Below, in pieces: positions 5,691 through 11,836 of a stretch of 11,888 nt of DNA. A program made the translations under genes and the position numbers. The stretch covers positions 1 to 11,888 of the forward strand of contig JAQVMR010000028.1 of assembly GCA_028703545.1 (NCBI GenBank). The letters are read 5' to 3'. The notes beneath the pieces were generated by a model. That model was given only the letters and a program-made list of their open reading frames with translations, had not been told where the DNA came from and did not search any database. Source of the DNA: Patescibacteria group bacterium. GTDB lineage: Bacteria > Patescibacteriota > Patescibacteriia > UBA1558 > S5-K13. Position 1 is the first letter of the stretch; each line of letters opens with the position of its first letter.

Positions 5691-6740
5691 ATGAAAATAT
5701 ATAATAATTTATTTAAAGAAATAATTTCAATTCCTAATATTTTTGTTTCATGGAATGAATTTAGAAAAGATAAAAGTAATAAGTGAGATGTAATAGATTT
5801 TGAAGTTAATCTTGAAAAGAATTTGTTTAATCTTTGTTATGATTTAAAGAGTAAAAGGTACAAACACTCTTCGTATACAGGATTCTATATCTATGATCCA
5901 AAAGTTCGCCATGTTCATAAAGCAACAGTTCGTGATAGAATATTACATCATGCAGTATTTAGAGCATTAAATCCACTCTATGACAAAACATTTATTGATA
6001 ATTCTTTTTCTTGTAGAGTTGGAAAAGGAACACATAAAGGAGTACTTACTGTTGAAAAGATGATAAGAGCTGAAAGCAGAAATTATACAAGACCTTGTTT
6101 TGTGTTAAAGTGTGATGTTTCTAAATTCTTTAGCAGTATTGATCATAGAATACTAGTAAATATTTTGAAGGAAAGAATAGCAGATAAAGACACGATGTGG
6201 TTATTGGAAAATATTATTGAAAGCTTTTCTACTGGATATACTAATTTATTTGATAGACATGGACTACCAATTGGAAATCTTACATCTCAACTTTTTGCTA
6301 ATATCTACATGAATGAGTTTGATATCTTCATGAAACATAAACTTAGGATCTTTAATTATGCTCGATACACTGATGATTTCATTATTGTATCGATCAATAG
6401 AGAATATCTTAAAGAAATACTTATTCCAATTCAAGAATTTCTTAATACAAATCTAAAGTTATCACTCCATCCCAATAAGATATCAATTTGTGTATGTCAT
6501 AGAGGTGTTGACTTTCTAGGATACACTATTTTACCCCATTACAAATTACTTCGAACTAAAACAAAAAGAAGAATGTTCCGTAAATTAAAAGAACGAACTA
6601 ATCTTTTTAAGCAAGGTAAACTTAGTGAAGATTCTTTCAATCAATCATTACAATCATATTTAGGAGTACTTTCTCATGCCAACACCTACAAACTTTCACA
6701 AGATCTTAAAAATCAATATTGGTTCTGGCTACATGAATGA
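5691..6740 (+). CDS. DGR-type reverse transcriptase with in-frame TGA at codon 32
   Basis: From the ATG at 5691 the frame gives a 349-residue RT, a usual length for DGR enzymes, except for a TGA at 5784-5786. An uninterrupted frame starts at the ATG at 5823 and keeps all catalytic motifs. In full-length numbering these are the motif A Asp142 ('KCDVSKFF'), the motif B variant 'IGNLTSQ' (194-200), which marks DGR RTs in place of QG, the active site 'RYTDDF' (YTDD at 226-229), and 'HRGVDFLGY'. The 31 residues before the TGA ('FVSWNEFRK' and on) also look like a DGR RT N-terminus, so the stop breaks a real gene. An Arg, Gly or Trp codon could have become TGA by one change. The RT copies the template RNA with errors opposite adenines. 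Restart at 5823 might give a shortened enzyme. Confidence 0.85.
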
Positions 6741-6848
6741 AGTGGTTATTTATCAATCTTGTAAAGTTATGAAAATATCTTAACAGAAAAATATTGTTTA
6801 GTAGAATTTTAGAGTTGAAGATATTTGGAATGTAAGAATTTTAGATAA

Positions 6849-6875
6849 CAAAAAATACCTGTTTTAACAGGTATT
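6849..6875 (-). terminator. Terminator of the symporter mRNA within copy B
   Basis: A perfect palindrome with 10-nt arms (6854-6863 and 6866-6875, AATACCTGTT/AACAGGTATT) is followed on the minus strand by a T-run. It is the strongest of the three repeat-end terminators. Confidence 0.75.
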
Positions 6876-7018
6876 ACAGCCCCAAAACATGCTGAAGCAT
6901 TGAGGTCTCTTGAACCTCTCAAAGAGTGGTACGCTGGTGTGGTCTCGAAGTATTTATATGCAATATCCATAGGCTTTCTTTGGGTATTTTTAATATTATG
7001 AATTAGGCACATCGGTCG
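6850..7018 (-). repeat. Accessory-block repeat, copy B
   Basis: On the minus strand this runs from 'GACCGATGTGCCTAATTC' through 'AAATACTTCGAG', 'CCAGCGTACCA', 'CTTTGAGAGG' and 'GAGACCTCAATGC' to a terminator. It starts 2 nt after the symporter stop codon, so it serves as the symporter 3' UTR. Compared with copy A, the first 130 nt are mostly identical, with scattered transitions; the distal part differs apart from the terminator. The 109 nt between the RT stop and this repeat hold nothing I can identify. Confidence 0.75.
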
Positions 7019-7019
7019 G

Positions 7020-8378
7020 TCATTTTTTAAATAATTTAAGAATCTTATCATAAAACAGAATCATTAAAATTGCTGATATAACCGGTATTATAAAAGCGTT
7101 TTTTCCTAATATAGGAAATAAAATTATTAGGGAAATAAATCCAATCAAAATCGAATAAAAACTAGCATTAGAAGACGTCTTCTCAGAATAAAGTACGGCA
7201 AATATTGCTGGAACAAAAACTAAAGCCATATAAGAAACCAATAACGAAAGCGATACTATACTTGGAACTGCTAAAACTAAAAGACCTGCAAGTACTCCAA
7301 ACGAAGCTGTTGTGATTCTTGCAAATAACATCTTCTTTTTTCCATTAAATGAATCTTCTTTGAATACTGTCTTATAAATTATTGTTGAGCCCGCTACCAA
7401 AGAACTGTCTACGGAAGACATTATTGCTGCAAGAATTGCAGCAAAACCAAGACCCGCAAAACTCTTAGGAAGTAGACGACTCATTAAATTAAAAATCGCG
7501 AAATCTTGTGAAATGTCTTTTAATAAAACAGAGGCCAACAATCCAAAAAATATAACCATTAATCCAATTACTAGTAAAAATGGAATCGCTAAAAAATAGG
7601 ATTTCTTGGCTATCTTTTCACTTTTTGCAGAAAGTGTTCTTTGCCAATGATATGCTGTTCCTAAATAAATAAATCCACTTAAAATAATAGTTCCTAAAAA
7701 CCATGCAATTCCTCCAAAGGCAAGTGGATTAAGGTGTCCCTCTGGTAATTTAGAAATTAAATTATTTAAATTCCCTATTTCAAAATATCCTATAAAAGTC
7801 ATGAGAACGAAAGGAATTAAAATTATCCAAAATTGAATAAAATCAGTAATAATATCAACCTTCAATCCACCTATTGTTGAGTACAGTATGGTAATTAGAA
7901 TAGAAATCCATATTGCTAGACTATAATTTACATCAAGAACTATTGAAGATATTGCAGATAACCCAGCTAAATTGACAGCAATCCAACCAATTAAAACAAA
8001 TAATTGTAATACACCCACTAAATTTTTATTTTTCCTATTAAATCTTTTATAAAATATATCTGCTATAGATTGTGCTTGATATTTATCTCCTACAATTTTC
8101 ATTCTTGTCGATACAAGCCCTAATATAAAAATTCCGATTGTAAATGATAAAATTAATGCTAATCCATAAGAAATACCAGAATTATATACTTCTGAAACAA
8201 CCGATATTGTAGCACTCGCACCTATAACTGTTGAGATCGTTGAGAAAGTCATTAACCACAGACTTGTTTTTCTCTTATTAATAAAATAATCCTCTATAGA
8301 TGTTTTTCTTGAAAAATAAAAAGCAATAGCGAGCATCAATGCAAAATAAATTAATAAAATAATTAGTGTTGAATTCAT
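7020..8378 (-). CDS. Sodium:solute symporter (SSS family) permease
   Basis: A 452-residue integral membrane protein with about 12-13 hydrophobic segments and the LeuT-like SSS pattern. Helix 1 is residues 5-22. The conserved 'YSTIGGLKVDIITDFIQFW' lies at 166-184 and 'GLGFAAILAAIMSSVDSSL' at 309-327. The Ser pair in 'SSVDSS' (321-326) matches the Na2 sodium site of family members. It should take up a small solute (sugar, amino acid, carboxylate or vitamin) with sodium; the substrate cannot be read from sequence. No SD precedes the ATG. A TATAAT (8403-8408, minus) and a perfect palindrome lie upstream. The gene is bracketed by repeat copies A and B, so it looks like a single-gene cassette that may add an uptake function. 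Confidence 0.9.
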   Translation of the reverse strand: MNSTLIILLIYFALMLAIAFYFSRKTSIEDYFINKRKTSLWLMTFSTISTVIGASATISVVSEVYNSGISYGLALILSFTIGIFILGLVSTRMKIVGDKYQAQSIADIFYKRFNRKNKNLVGVLQLFVLIGWIAVNLAGLSAISSIVLDVNYSLAIWISILITILYSTIGGLKVDIITDFIQFWIILIPFVLMTFIGYFEIGNLNNLISKLPEGHLNPLAFGGIAWFLGTIILSGFIYLGTAYHWQRTLSAKSEKIAKKSYFLAIPFLLVIGLMVIFFGLLASVLLKDISQDFAIFNLMSRLLPKSFAGLGFAAILAAIMSSVDSSLVAGSTIIYKTVFKEDSFNGKKKMLFARITTASFGVLAGLLVLAVPSIVSLSLLVSYMALVFVPAIFAVLYSEKTSSNASFYSILIGFISLIILFPILGKNAFIIPVISAILMILFYDKILKLFKK

Positions 8379-8402
8379 TTTAATGGATTAATTGTTAATT
8401 TA

Positions 8403-8432
8403 ATTATATTTTAATAATATCAATATTATTAA
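8403..8432 (-). promoter_or_regulatory. -10 box and 22-bp palindrome upstream of the symporter
   Basis: TATAAT lies at 8403-8408 (minus) without a good -35. Just upstream, 8411-8420 and 8423-8432 are exact inverted repeats (TTAATAATAT and ATATTATTAA) around CA. A dimeric regulator could bind there across the -35 region. The site is pure AT, so chance is more likely than for a mixed sequence. Confidence 0.4.
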
Positions 8433-8443
8433 TTTGTGACAAA

Positions 8444-8465
8444 CAAAAAACACCTATTTCCAGGT
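8444..8465 (-). terminator. Terminator at the end of repeat copy A
   Basis: On the minus strand ACCT-GGAAAT-AGGT (8452-8465) is followed by GTTTTTTG. The stem is short. It would block read-through into the symporter. Confidence 0.5.
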
Positions 8466-8617
8466 ATTTCATGGTTCTTGAGAGGACAAGGTATTGAGGT
8501 CTCTCGAACCTCTCAAAGAATGGTACGCTGGCGTGCTCTCGAAGTATTTATATACAATGTCCATGGGCTTTCTTTTGATCTTTTTGGCATTGTGAACTAG
8601 GCACATCGGTCGGGGTT
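8444..8617 (-). repeat. Accessory-block repeat, copy A
   Basis: On the minus strand the order is 'CCCCGACCGATGTGCCTAG', a purine-rich stretch, 'AAATACTTCGAGAGCACG', 'CCAGCGTACCA', 'CTTTGAGAGG', 'TTCGAGAGACCTCAATACC', 'AAGAACCATGAAATACC' and a terminator. From TTCGA to ACCA it has the same 23-nt spacing as the T-loop-to-CCA segment of the tRNA-Lys at 9081, and after ACCA it matches the tRNA flank over about 30 nt. It fills the symporter upstream region. Confidence 0.75.
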
Positions 8618-8717
8618 GAAATATGAAATACTGTAGTTATTTTTTAAAATTCAAATTTGATAATATATAATAATTAATGTATTATAATAATAGATAAAAT
8701 ATTCTAAGGAGGTTATG

Positions 8718-8930
8718 ATGAAAAGTCCAGAAGAACAAGGACAAAATAATGAAGCCAGTGTCCAAGAAAATCCAAACGCCGAAACACGATTGTCGTTCAA
8801 ATTTAGCTTCAATAATCCAACGGATGGCGACCGAATTTTAAACGACACAATTGTGGTGTTTGCAAAAGAACATCATTTATCTGCTTCACAAAGCACCTGC
8901 TGTGGTGCATCAAAGGGTAGGAGCCGATAA
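8718..8930 (+). CDS. Small hypothetical protein with C-terminal Cys-Cys
   Basis: A 70-residue protein. AGGAGG (8707-8712) fits the second of two adjacent ATGs (8718, spacing 5) better than the first (8715, spacing 2). The N-terminal third is rich in Glu, Gln and Asn ('MKSPEEQGQNNEASVQENPN'), a middle part alternates polar and hydrophobic residues ('RLSFKFSFNNP'), then 'DTIVVFAKEHH', ending 'SQSTCCGASKGRSR'. No signal peptide or membrane helix is present, and I do not recognise the family. The consensus SD, richer G+C and perfect terminator suggest a real, well-expressed gene. TTGATA (8657) and TATAAT (8683) could be its promoter, though the spacing of 20 is long. It lies alone between copy A and tRNA-Lys, the cassette nearest the tRNA. 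Confidence 0.6.
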   Translation: MKSPEEQGQNNEASVQENPNAETRLSFKFSFNNPTDGDRILNDTIVVFAKEHHLSASQSTCCGASKGRSR

Positions 8931-8947
8931 AACTATTAAAAAAGAAA

Positions 8948-8977
8948 AAAAGAGGTGTGAATTTATACACCTCTTTT
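8948..8977. terminator. Bidirectional terminator after the small hypothetical gene
   Basis: AAAAGAGGTGT (8948-8958) and ACACCTCTTTT (8967-8977) are perfect inverted repeats with an 8-nt loop, with A-runs before and T after. It should end the small gene on the plus strand, and tRNA-Lys read-through on the minus strand. Confidence 0.8.
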
Positions 8978-9041
8978 AATATCTATATTATTAGTTTAAG
9001 TTATCAAAATACAAAAATTTATTATCAAATAGAATAATCAT

Positions 9042-9083
9042 TACATCGAAATATTGAGGTCTCTCGAACATCTCAAAGGGTGG
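9042..9083 (-). repeat. Short repeat copy D at the tRNA-Lys 3' end
   Basis: Directly after the tRNA acceptor stem, the minus strand reads 'TACCACCCTTTGAGATG', then 'TTCGAGAGACCTCAATA', matching copies A and B with few changes. No proximal half and no terminator are present; the tRNA itself takes the place of the proximal half. This is what an attachment site ending in a tRNA gene would look like. Confidence 0.65.
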
Positions 9084-9156
9084 TACGCCGTGAGGGAATC
9101 GAACCCACGACCATCAGCTTAAAAGGCTGCTGCTCTACCAACTGAGCTAACGGCGC
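9081..9156 (-). tRNA. tRNA-Lys (anticodon TTT), CCA encoded
   Basis: The cloverleaf is complete: acceptor GCGCCGT/ACGGCGT with one G-T pair, D stem GCTC/GAGC with loop AGTTGGTA, anticodon loop CTTTTAA giving TTT, and T arm GTGGG-TTCGATT-CCCTC with one G-T pair. The discriminator is A and the CCA is encoded (9081-9083). The first anticodon-stem pair is a G-A mismatch. The 3' end is shared with the repeat family of the accessory block. Confidence 0.95.
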
Positions 9157-9172
9157 ATATTGTATGTAAAAT

Positions 9173-9201
9173 ATTATATTATAATATGTGATAAAAATCA
9201 A
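9173..9201 (-). promoter_or_regulatory. Putative tRNA-Lys promoter
   Basis: On the minus strand TTGATT (9196-9201) and TATAAT (9173-9178) are 17 bp apart. The -10 box ends 16 nt before the mature tRNA 5' end. Confidence 0.6.
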
Positions 9202-9218
9202 GGGCGAAATAGCACTTT

Positions 9219-9246
9219 AAAAAATTCGGTTAAAAGCCGATTTTTT
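9219..9246. terminator. Second hairpin terminator, bidirectional
   Basis: TCGGTT (9226-9231) and AGCCGA (9235-9240) pair around AAA; six T follow on the plus strand and six T on the minus strand. It backs up the stronger terminator at 9263-9289. Confidence 0.55.
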
Positions 9247-9262
9247 ATTTTGTTTAAATAGA

Positions 9263-9289
9263 AAAGCTGTTCTTATTCAGAACAGCTTT
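9263..9289. terminator. Strong terminator ending the structured RNA
   Basis: AAAGCTGTTCT (9263-9273) and AGAACAGCTTT (9279-9289) form a perfect 11-bp stem with a 5-nt loop. On the minus strand TTTTCTATTT follows, and on the plus strand TTTAATTTT. Confidence 0.8.
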
Positions 9290-9293
9290 AATT

Positions 9294-9314
9294 TTAGGGA
9301 AATTTGAGTTTCAT
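9294..9314 (-). CDS. Six-codon ORF MKLKFP with consensus SD
   Basis: ATG AAA CTC AAA TTT CCC TAA lies 5 nt after AGGAGG, overlaps the stop of the upstream 24-codon ORF as ATGA, and ends 5 nt before the terminator stem. The SD sits in the loop of a GTTTCA/TGAAAC hairpin whose 3' arm contains the start codon. Such a strong site is rare in this window. It could be a regulatory micro-ORF or a ribosome-binding decoy; translation is unproven. Confidence 0.25.
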   Translation of the reverse strand: MKLKFP

Positions 9315-9385
9315 GATTCCTCCTTGAGAGTGAAACCGGGTTTTATGGGTTTGAGCTGGTTCTGGGCGTGAACATTATTGTTCAT
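9311..9385 (-). CDS. 24-residue ORF inside the structured RNA
   Basis: The ORF opens MNNNVHAQNQLKPIKPGF and ends KEES, hydrophilic and with no membrane helix. AGGG lies 5 nt before the ATG. Both the AGGG and the start codon fall in the nested hairpin 9353-9409, so initiation may be controlled by folding. Codons such as CAC, GCC, CAG, CTC, CCC and GGT contrast with the AT-ending codons of lepB and hisS. The stop overlaps the next ATG (ATGA), typical of translational coupling. I do not recognise the peptide. Confidence 0.35.
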   Translation of the reverse strand: MNNNVHAQNQLKPIKPGFTLKEES

Positions 9386-9670
9386 CTTACCCTAGAATAT
9401 ATTCAGCTCTAAATTAAAATTTTCAGTAATCAAAACAGTGTAGAGAATAGAGTTATGTTATGACGTTGTTTTCCGCTGTTACCATAAATTATCATTGCAA
9501 TAAAGTTTTGATAAGGTAACTTTGGTCTACATATAATATAATTATTTGTCATTTATAACACTATTTTTAGGTTAAATCCATGCTTTAGGGCGCAGATATA
9601 ACCAAATAGTCCCTCCACACTATTTTGAACACTGAAATCTATTTTAAATGTACTCTATGTACTTATACTA

Positions 9671-9699
9671 ATCATAGCATATTTTAATATATTTGTCAA
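9671..9699 (-). promoter_or_regulatory. Near-consensus promoter of the structured RNA
   Basis: On the minus strand TTGACA (9694-9699, six of six) and TATGAT (9671-9676, five of six) are 17 bp apart. This is the best promoter match in the window, and no long ORF lies downstream. Start is expected near 9664. Confidence 0.7.
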
Positions 9700-9722
9700 T
9701 AGTTAATTTAATATATTGAATA

Positions 9723-9751
9723 TTGACTTATTTTTGTATTTATTTTATAAA
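9723..9751 (+). promoter_or_regulatory. Putative lepB-hisS promoter
   Basis: TTGACT (9723-9728) and TATAAA (9746-9751) are 17 bp apart, giving a leader of about 64 nt without an SD. It is divergent to the structured-RNA promoter, with 23 bp between the two -35 boxes. Confidence 0.55.
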
Positions 9752-9821
9752 ATAAGTATTGTATATATATTTTTTTTATGTTATATTATTGAATAATTAT
9801 AATTAAATTTATTAAAAAATA

Positions 9822-10430
9822 ATGGAAAACCAAAACCAAAATCAAATTTCAAACTTTGAAATAGAGCCAAGAATAAACAAGTGGAAAGATAGAGCAAATT
9901 TTGCTCTAGAAATAATAAAAACAGTGATAATTTCTCTTGCTATTATATTTCCAATACGATACTTTTTAATTCAACCATTTATGGTTGATGGAGCATCCAT
10001 GGAACCAAATTTTTATAATTCAGATTATTTAATTATTGATGAGATTACATATAGATTTGAAAATCCAGAGAGGGGACAGGTTGTTGTTTTTAAAAATCCA
10101 GACAATAAAAAAGAATACTTTATAAAAAGAGTAATTGGATTACCAGGTGAGGTAGTAAGAATTCAAGATGGGGGAGTTTTTATAAGGCACATTGGATCAG
10201 ATGATTTTATAGAACTTAAAGAAGATTATTTGCCAAAAAATTTATCAACAATGAGTGTTGGTGAAGATGTAATGGTTCCAGATAATTCTTATTTTGTTTT
10301 GGGTGATAATAGATCAAATAGTCGCGATAGTAGGTATTTTGGTGCAATTCCAGAGAATTTTATAACAGGAAAAGTTTGGTTAAGGGGTTATCCATTTAAT
10401 AGAATTAAATTATTTACAAATCAAAATTAA
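9822..10430 (+). CDS. lepB: Signal peptidase I
   Basis: A 202-residue type I signal peptidase that cuts signal peptides from exported proteins at the outer face of the membrane. A cytoplasmic N-terminus rich in Asn/Gln is followed by one membrane helix (about 29-50). The catalytic Ser59 lies in 'DGASMEP' and the general-base Lys102 in 'YFIKRVIGLPGE'. The box E motif 'GDNRSNSRDSR' is at 161-171, close to the C-terminus. It is a compact, Gram-positive-like form with one anchor helix. No SD precedes the ATG at 9822. hisS follows after 3 nt, so the two are co-transcribed. Confidence 0.95.
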   Translation: MENQNQNQISNFEIEPRINKWKDRANFALEIIKTVIISLAIIFPIRYFLIQPFMVDGASMEPNFYNSDYLIIDEITYRFENPERGQVVVFKNPDNKKEYFIKRVIGLPGEVVRIQDGGVFIRHIGSDDFIELKEDYLPKNLSTMSVGEDVMVPDNSYFVLGDNRSNSRDSRYFGAIPENFITGKVWLRGYPFNRIKLFTNQN

Positions 10431-10433
10431 TAT

Positions 10434-11768
10434 ATGTCTAAGAAAAAAGTTAAAAAATTTTATTTAGTAAAAGGATTTAAAGATATATTACCAGAAGATC
10501 AACTGCATTGGGAATTTGTAAGATCTAAATTTTTCAATGTAGCAAGGTCATATGGTTATGATAGAATTGATTTACCAATCTTAGAAGACAGTAAACTATT
10601 TGTGAAGGGAGTGGGAAATTTAACTGATGTTGTTTCAAAAGAAATGTTTACATTCGAAACTCTTGGAAATGAAAAAGTAAGTCTAAGACCAGAGGGAACC
10701 ACAGGAACAGTTAGAGCATACATAGAACATGGAATGGTCAATAGAAAAAAACCGGTAAAAATGTTTTATATGGGACCAATGTTTCGTTATGATAAACCTC
10801 AAGCAGGAAGATATAGGCAGTTTTATCAATTTGGTTTAGAGGTTTTTGCGGAAGAAGACCCAATAATTGATTCGCAGATGATTTATATGACTTATCAATT
10901 GTTTGATGAATTAAAAATTCCAGTAGTAATAAAAATAAATAGTATTGGTTGTCCGAAGTGTCGTGAAAAATTTTTGAAAACATTAAAAGATTATTTAAAG
11001 AAAAATAAATCAAAATTATGTAAAGATTGTCAAATTAGATATAATAAAAACATTTTAAGAGTTTTAGATTGTAAAGAGAAAAAATGTAGAGAAATAGTTT
11101 TAGAAGCCCCACAAATTTTAGATCATTTATGTGATGATTGTAATAAACACTTTGTAAAAGTTTTGGAGTATTTAGAAGATTCTCAAATTAATTATGAACT
11201 TGATCCATTTATCGTAAGAGGACTTGATTATTACAACAGAACAACATTTGAAGTTTTACCAACAGAAGAATTTTGTGGAGGAGATTCTGGAAGTCAAAAT
11301 GCTCTTGCTGGCGGTGGAAGATATGATTATTTGGTTAAAAATCTAGGTGGTCAAAGTACGCCTGCAATTGGAATGGCTTTTGGAATGGATAGAATTGTAA
11401 ATGCACTTAAAAAAGTAAAAGATTTAGAACTATCAAATATAAACACAAGTGACGTTTTCGTAGCTCAATTAGGAGACAAAGCAAGAAAGAAAGTTTTGGT
11501 TTTATTTGAAAAATTAAGAAGAGCTGGATTTTCAATTTCTGAAAGTATTTCAAAAACATCCCTAGGTCAACAATTAGAAGAAGCAAATAGATTAAAGACA
11601 AGGCTTGCTCTTATAATTGGTGAGAAAGAATTATTAGACAAAACAGTTTTAATAAGAGATATGGAAAGTGGAAATCAGGAGGTTGTTCCAGAAAATAAAA
11701 TAGAATCAGTTTTAGAATTAAGATTGAAAAGTCTAGATATTAGTGTTAAAAAAGTTAGGATGAGGTAA
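10434..11768 (+). CDS. hisS: Histidyl-tRNA synthetase
   Basis: A 444-residue class II synthetase that charges tRNA-His. The N-terminus 'VKGFKDILPEDQLHWEFV' leads into motif 1. 'RPEGT' is at 85-89, motif 2 spans 'MFRYDKPQAGRYRQFYQFGLEVF' (116-138), and the His-binding signature 'VRGLDYYNRTTFE' is at 261-273. Motif 3 is 'AIGMAFGMDRI' (311-321), followed by an anticodon-binding domain from about 338. The insertion domain carries eight Cys (173, 176, 196, 199, 213, 218, 233, 236), partly as CPKC, CKDC and CDDC pairs that may hold zinc; similar Cys pairs occur in several bacterial HisRS. It starts 3 nt after lepB, with no SD, and may depend on coupling. Confidence 0.97.
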   Translation: MSKKKVKKFYLVKGFKDILPEDQLHWEFVRSKFFNVARSYGYDRIDLPILEDSKLFVKGVGNLTDVVSKEMFTFETLGNEKVSLRPEGTTGTVRAYIEHGMVNRKKPVKMFYMGPMFRYDKPQAGRYRQFYQFGLEVFAEEDPIIDSQMIYMTYQLFDELKIPVVIKINSIGCPKCREKFLKTLKDYLKKNKSKLCKDCQIRYNKNILRVLDCKEKKCREIVLEAPQILDHLCDDCNKHFVKVLEYLEDSQINYELDPFIVRGLDYYNRTTFEVLPTEEFCGGDSGSQNALAGGGRYDYLVKNLGGQSTPAIGMAFGMDRIVNALKKVKDLELSNINTSDVFVAQLGDKARKKVLVLFEKLRRAGFSISESISKTSLGQQLEEANRLKTRLALIIGEKELLDKTVLIRDMESGNQEVVPENKIESVLELRLKSLDISVKKVRMR

Positions 11769-11836
11769 TTATTTCAGTCTCGCTAAATGTTATAAAATAA
11801 TAAATAATAAATTATATAGAAAGGAAGGTGAATAAA

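Larger units (their letters stand above)
9255..9664 (-). ncRNA. Candidate structured RNA with own promoter and terminator
   Basis: The transcript is inferred from a near-consensus promoter to a strong terminator on the minus strand. A long-range helix pairs 9613-9627 with 9431-9445 (15 continuous pairs, two G-U), extended outward by 9631-9637 with 9421-9427 (7 pairs). Within it are hairpins 9570-9603 (GGTTA-x-ATC with GAT-x-TAACC) and 9478-9520 (GTTACCTTATCA with TGATAA and GGTAAC). After it comes a nested hairpin at 9353-9409 (GAGCTG/CAGCTC, GGG/CCC, TGAACA/TGTTCA). I looked for tmRNA, RNase P, 6S and SRP RNA signatures and saw none. Two tiny ORFs lie at its 3' end. No other gene is seen between tRNA-Lys and lepB. 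Confidence 0.55.

Noticed and set aside
5691..5830. TGA read as Gly or Trp (alternative genetic code).
   Set aside because: Genes of 440-470 codons here contain no internal TGA, and the symporter and RT frames end at TGA at sensible places. A code change would give frequent internal TGA.
5691..6740. Group II intron or retron RT.
   Set aside because: No intron domain V/VI or maturase region and no retron msr/msd pattern. The IGNLTSQ motif and the Avd and repeat pair point to a DGR.
8469..8606. A 45-codon minus-strand frame in repeat A, similar to a frame in copy B and partly to copy C ('KYFESTPAYH').
   Set aside because: Copy C has an in-frame TAA after 10 codons and the 3' parts diverge, so the shared frame more likely reflects repeat ancestry than selection on a protein. 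Substitutions are only weakly biased to third positions.
2982..9083. CRISPR array from the spaced direct repeats.
   Set aside because: Copies are about 170 bp, imperfect and kilobases apart; no cas genes are present.
9255..9664. tmRNA, RNase P RNA, 6S RNA or SRP RNA.
   Set aside because: No tRNA-like ends or tag reading frame, no GAGGAAAGTC/ACAGAA core, no single long bulged hairpin, and no GGAAGCAGCC-like loop were found.
11066..11146. Cys-rich insertion in HisRS as a novel zinc domain.
   Set aside because: Comparable Cys pairs occur in the insertion domain of HisRS from several bacterial groups.
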